From: Planctomycetota bacterium
Lineage (GTDB): Bacteria; Planctomycetota; UBA1135; GCA-002686595
Length of the DNA: 64,000 nucleotides
Direction of reading: 5' to 3'
NCBI GenBank assembly: GCA_012959525.1
Contig: DUDB01000047.1
Location: forward strand, 1-64,000
Positions 56,956 through 64,000 of the stretch are shown piece after piece. The translations under genes were made by a program, and so were the position numbers. The notes beneath the pieces are model-generated. The model saw nothing but the letters and a program-made list of their open reading frames with translations. It did no database searches and had not been told where the DNA came from. The number at the start of each line of letters is the position of its first letter. Within the stretch, counting starts at the first letter, position 1.

Positions 56956-58134
56956 TCAGTCGACCCGTAGGAAGGCGCACTTCAGGTAACTGCTCTCGGG
57001 CAGGGTCAGGAGCTCGGGGTGATCGGGGGAGGCGCCCGTCATCTGCTCCACCCAGACATCACGCCCGGCCAGATGGGCCGCCGAGGCCAGGAAGCCCCGG
57101 AAGTCGGAGGTCTTGATGTTGAATGAGCAGCTGGCACTGACCAGGGAACCTCCGGTACGGGTGAGAGCCAGGCCGCGGCGAGCCAGCTCCACGTAGCCAC
57201 GCTCGGCGCCGGCCCGCTCGCGCTTGCTGCGGGCGAATGCCGGGGGATCGAGGATCACCAAGCCGTACTCCTCGCCCGCTTCTGCCCGAGCGCGAAGGTC
57301 TTTCATGCAGTTGACGCGCTCCACGCGGACACGGTCGGCGACGCCATTGCGCTCGGCGCACACGACCAGCCGTTCACAGGCCGCCTTGTTCTGTTCCAGG
57401 CACAACACCTCGCTGGCTCCCGCCAAGGCGGCTCGGATTCCGAAGAGTCCATCGTAGGCGAAGGCGTCCAACACACGCTCTCCTTCGGCCAAGAGCGCGG
57501 CCCGGCGACGGTTGTCCACCTGGTCGAGGTAATGTCCCGTTTTGTGCCCTTGAAAGACGTCCACCGCGTAGAGCAGGTCTCCGTCCCGCACTTCGATGGG
57601 CCCCGTCACACTGCCTTGCATCACTTCCGTTTGCTTGGGCAGGTTCTCGAGCTTGCGCACGGCTGTGTCTGAGCGGTTTACGACGGCGTCCAACTCAAAG
57701 GGCAGAGCCTCGCGAATCAGCTCCACGAGGAACTCACCCATGCGATCCGCCCCTTGGGTACCCAATTGCAGAACGGCCACCTTGCCGTAGCGATCCACCA
57801 CCATGCCAGGAAGACCTTCGGAGTCCCCGGCGATCAAGCGGCAGGCTCCCTCAGGGTCCAGCATCCCGGCCCGGGCGCGGGTGTCCACGGCCCGCTGAAC
57901 CCGTTGCATCCAGAACTCGCGGGTAGGCTGCTCCTCATCACGGGTGACCAAGCGCAGCGCGATGCGAGAGGCGTCGCTATACAGCGCCCAGCCCATGGAC
58001 TCGCCGGTCGGAGCGACGACCTGCACGAGATCCCCGGCCTGGGCCGTGCCCGCGGAAATGTCATCGCGATAGATCCATGGGTGTCCGCCCAGGACCCAGC
58101 GCCGGCCCTTACCCGTCAGTTTCATGCTCGCCAT
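56956..58134 (-). CDS. rlmI: Class I rRNA (cytosine-5) methyltransferase, RlmI-like
   Basis: 392 residues; a start at 58125 (second Met) is equally good. The N-terminal PUA domain spans about 1-70, an EEHUD-like domain 75-180 and a SAM-binding Rossmann domain follows. Landmarks are DVFQGHKTGHYLDQ, VLDAFAYDGLFG (motif I), VILDPPAFARSK (motif IV) and SASCSFNI with the catalytic Cys. The family modifies C1962 of 23S rRNA in E. coli; the same target here is inference. Monocistronic, 73 bp after thiS is divided from its stop. Confidence 0.88.
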   Translation of the reverse strand: MASMKLTGKGRRWVLGGHPWIYRDDISAGTAQAGDLVQVVAPTGESMGWALYSDASRIALRLVTRDEEQPTREFWMQRVQRAVDTRARAGMLDPEGACRLIAGDSEGLPGMVVDRYGKVAVLQLGTQGADRMGEFLVELIREALPFELDAVVNRSDTAVRKLENLPKQTEVMQGSVTGPIEVRDGDLLYAVDVFQGHKTGHYLDQVDNRRRAALLAEGERVLDAFAYDGLFGIRAALAGASEVLCLEQNKAACERLVVCAERNGVADRVRVERVNCMKDLRARAEAGEEYGLVILDPPAFARSKRERAGAERGYVELARRGLALTRTGGSLVSASCSFNIKTSDFRGFLASAAHLAGRDVWVEQMTGASPDHPELLTLPESSYLKCAFLRVD

Positions 58135-58233
58135 GGTGATTGTGCTCTATGGGTGCCGTGGGATTGGCCGCGGCAAGACGGCCGGGACAAGGCCGCAGAG
58201 GGTAGCCGCAGGCCCTGCGACGCGCACCCTCCT

Positions 58234-60684
58234 CTAACGATCCGTCTGGCGGGTCAGGGCCTGGAAGCGCGGATCTTCCCTCAAAGAGGCCAGATCGGGA
58301 TCCTGCGTCGCCCACGCGCGCTGACGGTTGCGCGAAGCCTCACTGGAGTGATTCTCCTTCAATTCTTGCTCGAGCATGTCGAGAGCCGAACCTGATTCAC
58401 CCAACAAGGCGTACGTGCAAGCCATGTTGTACCAGGTGCGCGGGCCGGGCCGCACTCGGAGCAGGACGCGACGGGCCTCTGCCGGTTGCCCAGAGCGGGC
58501 GCGATAGCAAGCCAGCAGCATATGCATGAACTCGTCCTGGCGCAGGGCATAGGCACGCTCGTAGTACTCCAACGCACGGTCCGGCTGGCCTAGGCGCACA
58601 TTGGCGTTAACCGCCAGGCTCACGAGCGCATTGGACTGCAGGGCCCGAAACGGCGCCATGGCGCCGGGACTCACCCCTCTGGATTCGAGCCGGCTCAGCA
58701 CCCCATCCAACCGCTCCACCGCACCGAGCAGGGCTTCCTCCGCCAGGAGCGGCTCATCCTCGTCGGTGTAGCAGCTGCCAATCACAAGATCCGTGCGCAC
58801 CAACCGCTCGATCCCGACGAAGTACCAGGCGTTGGAGATCCCCATGCGATCCAGGTCATCGCGGGCGCGCAGGGCCAAGATCCTGCCCTGGGCGGCATGG
58901 CCTTCCTCGCGCAGATCACGCGCCAGCCACAGGGCCTGGGTTGCAGGCAGACGCAGCTCGCGCCGCAGAGCATCGGGGTCGGAGCGCAAGAGGGACTGCT
59001 GAGTGAGAACCGCCTGACGCCGGCGGCCCAGATTCTCGAGGCGCTCCAGGTTGGACTCCTGAACCTCCCATCCCGAGCTGCCGCCGCGCCTCATCACCCC
59101 CTGGAGCCGGTACTGCCGCTTTTCGATCTGATCGAGTTGTGCCTCGATGATGGCCGTCAACCACTCCTTGGGGAAGGGGTCCTCCACGACGGCGGCGGCC
59201 GGGCGATCGAGCCCCTGCATGGGTTCAAAACCGGGCTGTTCATCAGGTGTCAGGGTCGCCAGGGCCCGACCCAGGCGGGCCTGCAGGTCCAGTGCCTTCT
59301 CGATTCCAAGGCCGGGCATGTTGCGCCGCGCAAACAAGAGGCGATAAGGGGAGAGTTCGGAATCGAGCAGTGAATCCCAGGTTCCCTGAGGCGTCCCCAT
59401 CGCCCCGCTCTCCTTCAGCCCGGCCCGCAGGAGTTGTGTGCCCAGTTGGTTGCGGTAAGCCCGCCAGAGGCCCCGTAGCAGGTCGGCATCGGAGGGCGGA
59501 ACGCCGCGCTCCAATTGAACGATCACGAGTGCCACCTCGACCAAGGCGCAGTGGAACAGGTCGTCCGCAAAGAGCTGCTGCAGTTCCGTACCACCCTGAT
59601 CCCAACGGTCTGCCCGCAGGCCATCGGCCAGAGTCCGCGCCTCAATCAGGCGAGCCTCTGAGGCGTCAAGGTCGCCGAGTGCGAACCATCCAAGGCCTTC
59701 GAGGTAGCGAGCGCGCATCAGCCAGACCTTGCCCTGTCTGACCATGCCCTCGTGGGCTTGCTCCATCCGGGCAGCACCTGTGGAGAGGCTTCTCAGGCCA
59801 TCACCCTCGACGTCCTCCGCCCGGGCAGCCAACGCACGCGCCGCAGCCACCGCCACCTCGGGATCTCCAGCGGGATAGAAAGCCAGCCGCGCTCGGTGGT
59901 AGTGCACGAGCACCGGATCGAGCCCCGCCCGCAGCAGGTTTCCCATGGTATCCATTGCGCGCGGCCCATCCCCCTTGTCGACCATGCGCCCGACCATGCG
60001 CCCGAGAGCATCGACAGCGGCCTGCCCGACCTCTGGGTCTGGATGATTGAGGGCTCGGACCATCGGCTCGAGCTCCCACGCCAGCGGAGGTGACTCTCGA
60101 TCCACGAGCCCCAAGCCGTAAGCACCAAGCAACTCAGCCAAGACGTCCGGTGCCGTGCGCTCGGACGGGGAGGCGGAACCCAAGCCCTCTTGTACCAGAG
60201 CAGCGATAGCCTCTCTTCCCCGACGGGAGTCAGCCAGGCCCCGGGCTGCGCTGGTGCGATCCGGCGCGGGGAGCGTGCGGGCCAGATGTGCCAGGGCCGA
60301 GGTGGACTCGGCGCCATCCAGCACGCTCATGGCAGCCAGGGCCTCGGTCCGAACGATCTGGGCAGGGTCCGATCGGGCAAGTCCGGTCAAGGTGGATGTA
60401 CGCCAACCGACCTCCTGGAATCCGAAGTCGGGGCGCCGACAGATCTCTATGAGCGTTCGGCGTACCCGCACGTCCGGATCGGAGGCCAAGGGCACACATG
60501 CAGGGAGGTCCTCTGGGCCGACAATCGCGAGAAGGGAGCGGGCCCCAGCCCGGCGTGCGAGGGTATCCCCCTCGGCGAAGGACTCGAGGATCTCCTGCGC
60601 GTCTTCAGGACCGGGCTCCTGGGCAGCGGCAAGCCCCACCCACGCCAGAGTGGCAACCGCAAGAAGGACGGGCGACGCTCTCAC
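58234..60684 (-). CDS. Exported HEAT/TPR repeat protein
   Basis: 816 residues with a signal peptide ending near LAAAQ. Residues 30-290 are HEAT-like repeats (LASDPDVRVRRTLIEIC, ALNHPDPEVGQAAVDAL). Residues 470-816 contain TPR-like helices ending with a terminal repeat block (NMACTYALLGESGSALDML, EDPRFQAL). No enzymatic motif. The ATG overlaps the stop of the upstream activator gene by 4 bp, so the two are coupled. Possibly a scaffold or assembly factor. Confidence 0.82.
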   Translation of the reverse strand: MRASPVLLAVATLAWVGLAAAQEPGPEDAQEILESFAEGDTLARRAGARSLLAIVGPEDLPACVPLASDPDVRVRRTLIEICRRPDFGFQEVGWRTSTLTGLARSDPAQIVRTEALAAMSVLDGAESTSALAHLARTLPAPDRTSAARGLADSRRGREAIAALVQEGLGSASPSERTAPDVLAELLGAYGLGLVDRESPPLAWELEPMVRALNHPDPEVGQAAVDALGRMVGRMVDKGDGPRAMDTMGNLLRAGLDPVLVHYHRARLAFYPAGDPEVAVAAARALAARAEDVEGDGLRSLSTGAARMEQAHEGMVRQGKVWLMRARYLEGLGWFALGDLDASEARLIEARTLADGLRADRWDQGGTELQQLFADDLFHCALVEVALVIVQLERGVPPSDADLLRGLWRAYRNQLGTQLLRAGLKESGAMGTPQGTWDSLLDSELSPYRLLFARRNMPGLGIEKALDLQARLGRALATLTPDEQPGFEPMQGLDRPAAAVVEDPFPKEWLTAIIEAQLDQIEKRQYRLQGVMRRGGSSGWEVQESNLERLENLGRRRQAVLTQQSLLRSDPDALRRELRLPATQALWLARDLREEGHAAQGRILALRARDDLDRMGISNAWYFVGIERLVRTDLVIGSCYTDEDEPLLAEEALLGAVERLDGVLSRLESRGVSPGAMAPFRALQSNALVSLAVNANVRLGQPDRALEYYERAYALRQDEFMHMLLACYRARSGQPAEARRVLLRVRPGPRTWYNMACTYALLGESGSALDMLEQELKENHSSEASRNRQRAWATQDPDLASLREDPRFQALTRQTDR

Positions 60685-61670
60685 GGCTCACCGTCCTGGA
60701 CGCCATCCGAGGGGCCCTCCTCGCGCAGCTTCCGGAGGCGGTAGTTGAAGGCCTTGCGCGAGAGCCCCAGGGCGCGGGCCGCGGCGGAGTGATTGCCCCT
60801 CCCCTGCACCAAGGCCTCCTCCATCAAGGTCAGGTCCATGGCATCGAGAGCGATACCGTGAGCGAGGATCTGACGGGCCAAGCGTAGGTCGGCGTCAGCT
60901 AGACCTTCCTCCAAGAAATCGAATTCGCTCGGGGCAACAGACCCGGTGGATTCCGCGCCCAAGACGAGCACGCGCTCCAGGGCATTCTCGAGCTCCCGCA
61001 CGTTTCCAGGCCAGGGGTGGGCGAGCAGGCGCTCCATCGAATCCGGGCCGAGAGCACGCGCGGCCACCCCCGCCCGCGCCGCAATCTGCCCTTGAATCTC
61101 ATCACACAGTCCCGGTAGATCCTCTGGGCGTGCACGCAGGGCAGGAGCATGAACCACCACGACGGCCAACCGAAAATAAAGGTCCTCGCGGAAATGGCCC
61201 CGGTCCAAAGCCTCGTCCAGCCCTGGCCCCGCGGTCGCCACAATGCGCACGTCGACAGGTACGGGCTCCGAGGAGCCCAGGGGTTCGACCACCCGTTCCT
61301 GGAGAACTCTCAATAGCTTGCCCTGGGCTTCGGGGGCCAGATCCTCGATCCCGTCCAGCAGCAGGGTGCCACCGTCCGCCCGTCGGACCCGACCCAATCG
61401 AGACCGGTGAGCGCCGGTAAAAGACCCCTCTTCGTGGCCGAAGAGCTCAGCCTCCATCAGGCTGGGCGCCAGGGCCCCCAGATCAACAACGACCAGAGGC
61501 CCCGAAGCGCGCTCGCCCGAGCGGTGCAGGATCCCCGCAGCTCGGCTCTTGCCGACGCCATGCTCACCTCGGATGAGAACGCTGACCGGGCTGGAAGCCA
61601 GGCGTTCAAGCTCTCCCAGGAATCCTTGCTGGGCGGAACTTGAGGGGGCTTCGGGAGGCGTGCGGGTCAT
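60681..61670 (-). CDS. Sigma-54-activator-like AAA+ protein with altered Walker B
   Basis: 329 residues from the ATG at 61670, with no receiver domain. Walker A is GEHGVGKS (35-42). The GAFTGA loop reads GSFTGA (82-87). Walker B reads LLLDGIEDL, where the normal DE has become Asp106-Gly107, removing the catalytic Glu. FREDLYFRL and PWPGNVRELENAL are conserved, and a Fis-type helix-turn-helix closes the protein (GNHSAAARALGLSRKAFNYRL). It may bind ATP and sigma-54 DNA but hydrolyse poorly. It overlaps the HEAT/TPR gene by 4 bp and diverges from nusA. Confidence 0.85.
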   Translation of the reverse strand: MTRTPPEAPSSSAQQGFLGELERLASSPVSVLIRGEHGVGKSRAAGILHRSGERASGPLVVVDLGALAPSLMEAELFGHEEGSFTGAHRSRLGRVRRADGGTLLLDGIEDLAPEAQGKLLRVLQERVVEPLGSSEPVPVDVRIVATAGPGLDEALDRGHFREDLYFRLAVVVVHAPALRARPEDLPGLCDEIQGQIAARAGVAARALGPDSMERLLAHPWPGNVRELENALERVLVLGAESTGSVAPSEFDFLEEGLADADLRLARQILAHGIALDAMDLTLMEEALVQGRGNHSAAARALGLSRKAFNYRLRKLREEGPSDGVQDGEP

Positions 61671-61955
61671 GCTGCGGGAGGGGCAGTGTGAGGGTCGTGA
61701 GGGGCGATCCAGCAGCCCGGGAGCGGTTGACGCACGGGGGGGGAAAGCCCAGACTGTCCGGTCGCCAAGCCGCCGTACAAGTCCGTCAGCTCCCAACCCG
61801 GGCTGGAAGACGCAGGGAAGTGGGGTCGGTCCCCACTTCCTCGCATATTAACACACAGACAACCGCCCCATTCAACACCCACGAAACGGACCCTGCCCGC
61901 ACCCAGGCTGTCCCCCGTTTCGCCCACCGCCCTGCCCCAGCCGCCCTCCCCAGAC
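61671..61955. other. Divergent intergenic region before nusA
   Basis: 285 bp between the starts of the sigma-54-activator-like gene and nusA. It likely carries divergent promoters. An AT-rich ATATTAA lies near 61845-61853 in otherwise G+C-rich sequence and could be part of a -10 box, without a clear -35. No rimP, which usually precedes nusA, is present here. Confidence 0.45.
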
Positions 61956-63113
61956 ATGAATGGCCAAGAACTCCTGCGTTTGATCGACCTGATCCACGCA
62001 ACCAAAGACATCCCCCGGGAAGTCGTTTTCCTCGGTCTGGAAGACGCTCTGGCCGGTGGCGTACGCAAGCGCCTGGGTCTGGACGAGGACCTAATCGTAA
62101 CCATCGACCGCGAGAGCGGAGAGGTCACCATCGAGGACGATGAAGAGGTCTATGAGTTCGAGCTCTCGGAGCTGGGACGCATTGCAGCTCAGGCGGTCAA
62201 GCAGGGCTTCAGCCAGAAGGTCCGCGAGGCCGAGAGAGACGTACTGTTTGACGAATACGAGACCCGCGTGGGAGGTCTCGTCAACGGCGTTGTCCAGCGC
62301 TACGAAGGCAACGACCTTGTGGTCAACCTCGGCAAGGTGGAGGCCCACCTACCCAAGGACGACCGGGTGCGTGGTGAGACCTACGCCCCCGGCGATCGCA
62401 TTCGCGCCATCGTAGTCGAGGTGCGCAAGGACGGAAGCCGCGTCAAGATCCTGGTTTCCCGCACACACCCCGACTTGGTGCGCCGTCTGTTTGAGTTGGA
62501 AGTGCCCGAGATCGCAGACGATATCATCGAGATCAAGCGCGTCGTCCGAGAGCCCGGGTATCGCACGAAGATGGCCGTCGTGTCTACGGACCCTAAGATC
62601 GACGGTATCGGTGCATGCGTTGGGGTGCGGGGCTCGCGCATCAAAGCCGTCATTGACGAGCTGCGCGGTGAGCGTATCGACATCATCCGCTGGAGTGATT
62701 CCCTCGAGACACTCATCATGAACGGCCTCAAGCCTGCCGTGATCCACATCGACAACATCTACCCTGACGAGGTCGCTCACTCAGCGACGGTTCTGGTGGA
62801 CGAGGACGAACAGTCTCTGGCCATTGGAAAGCGCGGTCAGAACGTGCGACTCGCCAGCCGCCTGTGCGGATGGGAAATCAACATCAAGACCCGCGAGGAG
62901 TACTTCGGCAAGGAGGATGGCTCGACCCCGGAGGGTTCCTCTGAGGAGGGTGCCGCACCTGCCGAAGATGCCGCACCTGCCGAAGATGCCGCACCTGCCG
63001 AAGATGCCGCACCTCAACCGGAGACCGCCGAGACGACAGAGACCACCGAGACTGCCGGAGCGGAAATGACGGATGCCGCCGCTCCCGTAGACAACGGAGA
63101 GGTCGAAGCGTAA
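61956..63113 (+). CDS. nusA: Transcription elongation/termination factor NusA
   Basis: 385 residues. N-terminal RNA polymerase-binding domain (1-110), S1 domain with NGVVQRYEGNDLVV, and two KH domains (IGACVGVRGSRIKAV, LAIGKRGQNVRLAS). It lacks the two C-terminal acidic repeats of E. coli NusA and instead ends in a repeat-rich Ala/Pro/Glu/Asp tail (residues 333-385). First gene of the nusA-infB unit. No Shine-Dalgarno seen. Confidence 0.96.
   Translation: MNGQELLRLIDLIHATKDIPREVVFLGLEDALAGGVRKRLGLDEDLIVTIDRESGEVTIEDDEEVYEFELSELGRIAAQAVKQGFSQKVREAERDVLFDEYETRVGGLVNGVVQRYEGNDLVVNLGKVEAHLPKDDRVRGETYAPGDRIRAIVVEVRKDGSRVKILVSRTHPDLVRRLFELEVPEIADDIIEIKRVVREPGYRTKMAVVSTDPKIDGIGACVGVRGSRIKAVIDELRGERIDIIRWSDSLETLIMNGLKPAVIHIDNIYPDEVAHSATVLVDEDEQSLAIGKRGQNVRLASRLCGWEINIKTREEYFGKEDGSTPEGSSEEGAAPAEDAAPAEDAAPAEDAAPQPETAETTETTETAGAEMTDAAAPVDNGEVEA
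62952..63014. repeat. 18-bp tandem repeat in the nusA tail
   Basis: Three perfect copies of GCCGCACCTGCCGAAGAT (62952-63005) plus a partial fourth. They encode AAPAED units in the disordered C-terminus of NusA. Confidence 0.85.
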
Positions 63114-63150
63114 TCCTTCCCTCTGACCTGACCCCCCGACCCTGCACACC

Positions 63151-64000
63151 GTGAGCGACAAGGTAAGAATCCACGATCTGGCCAAGAGGTATGGCATGCC
63201 GGGCAAAGACCTGGCAGCCAGACTGCGTGACTGCGGTTTCAGTCAGGCTAAGAGCCACATGTCCGCGCTCGATACCTTTGAGCTTATGCAAGCTGAGGGC
63301 ATCCTGGCAGCCAACGGAATCACGCCCTCGGTGAGCGAGGAAGAGCTCAATGGAGGCGAGTCCGTGGGCGGCTTGAAGATCAAGCGCAAGACCAAGAAGA
63401 AAAAGGCCGAGGAGACGGCCCCCGATACGCCCTCTCCTTCGGAGCCGGAGGGCAGCCCCGAGGAGGGAGTCGAAGCTAAAGCCGCTCCCAACGACGAAGC
63501 ACAAGCAAGCCCCGAAAGCCCTCTGGAAGAGGACGCTGCCGCGCCAGGTGCGCCCGGCGACGATGAAGGCGATGCCGGGGTCAAGTCACCCGCGCCAGCC
63601 CCCGAAGCGGAGGAGGGCGGTGAGGCAGAGGTCGCCGCAGAAAATCAGGATCCTGAGGCTAAGCAGGAGCCGCAAGCAGAGGACGCCCCGGCTAGCACGG
63701 GTCCGCGGGGCAAGGTCGTGGGCTTCATCGATCCGACCAAGTTCCAGACAAGCGAACGCGCTCGACCCGAATCCCGCCGCCTCAAGTCGAGGGATGACTT
63801 CACCCCAGACGTACACCCGACCTTCACACACGGAGCGAAGGGCGCCCGTGCCGCTGCCGGCCCGCGCGGTGATCTGACCGCTGCCGAGCTTCGCCAGCGG
63901 GAACAAGGACGATTCCTTCGCCGCTCAGGCCGACCTCAAACCGGGGGGCGTGGTGGAGCGCGCAGGGGACGCGGTCGTACAGGGGGCGCTGGCCCAGACA
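63151..64000 (+). CDS. infB: Translation initiation factor IF-2, N-terminal part (runs off window)
   Basis: About 283 residues from the GTG at 63151; the GTPase domain lies beyond the window edge. Residues 1-50 match the IF2_N module (VRIHDLAKRYGMPGKDLAARL). A short basic cluster (KIKRKTKKKKAEE) and a long acidic Pro/Glu/Ala linker follow, then a basic Arg/Gly-rich segment at the cut edge. The order nusA-infB is conserved in bacteria, which supports the call. The stop codon is not in the window. Confidence 0.9.
   Translation, partial: MSDKVRIHDLAKRYGMPGKDLAARLRDCGFSQAKSHMSALDTFELMQAEGILAANGITPSVSEEELNGGESVGGLKIKRKTKKKKAEETAPDTPSPSEPEGSPEEGVEAKAAPNDEAQASPESPLEEDAAAPGAPGDDEGDAGVKSPAPAPEAEEGGEAEVAAENQDPEAKQEPQAEDAPASTGPRGKVVGFIDPTKFQTSERARPESRRLKSRDDFTPDVHPTFTHGAKGARAAAGPRGDLTAAELRQREQGRFLRRSGRPQTGGRGGARRGRGRTGGAGPD

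Noticed and set aside
62952-63014. CRISPR-like repeat array
   Set aside because: Perfect tandem 18-bp units with no spacers, inside a coding frame.

Overview
The window reads as a high-G+C bacterial chromosome segment, most probably from a member of the Planctomycetota. The reasons are a giant PVC-type dehydrogenase/cytochrome fusion (14317-18459), a 20 kb MoxR-DUF58-VWA-propeller-toroid locus (24993-44797), an AroD-AroE fusion protein, many large exported proteins built from repeats, and many starts with no recognisable Shine-Dalgarno sequence. The phylum call is inference from gene content. No rRNA, 16S fragment or species marker is present.

Left part (1-24519). An initiator tRNA-Met is followed by a large exported acidic-tailed protein, a shikimate-pathway cluster (DUF2520 protein, aroDE fusion, aroK, with surE just upstream), an EEP-family lipoprotein, a membrane-anchored coiled-coil protein, a DUF2891 protein and a solitary zinc-ribbon methyltransferase. 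A tight leftward operon pssA-folK-panC-ispE follows. Rightward come the SGNH/dehydrogenase/cytochrome giant and eno, an FtsB-like small protein and a propeller protein. A hybrid histidine kinase and a PEBP-family protein face back to the left.

Centre (24993-44797). Eleven rightward genes, most overlapping by 4 bp or nearly touching, form one probable operon: MoxR ATPase, DUF58, BatA-like VWA membrane protein, a second VWA/amidotransferase-fold membrane protein, a 1.6-kaa double-propeller protein, an alpha-alpha toroid protein, a membrane protein with a coiled-coil tail, a 940-residue Ala/Glu coiled-coil exported protein, two small proteins, and a second toroid protein. The two toroid proteins end in near-identical C-termini. 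This is the best candidate for an incompletely described cell-envelope system. A nested hairpin lies in the convergent gap at its end.

Right part (44855-64000). A coiled-coil protein is followed by a FixH/YtkA-like lipoprotein, a di-heme MauG-type peroxidase and a choice-of-anchor-B-type exported protein. Next are three leftward pseudopilin-like genes and a leftward run thiS-thiG-CPBP protease-gamma carbonic anhydrase-larE. Then come an RlmI-like rRNA methyltransferase, a HEAT/TPR exported protein coupled to a sigma-54-activator-like protein with a degenerate Walker B motif, and finally rightward nusA and the 5' part of infB, which runs off the window.

No CRISPR array, insertion sequence, integrase or phage gene was recognised.
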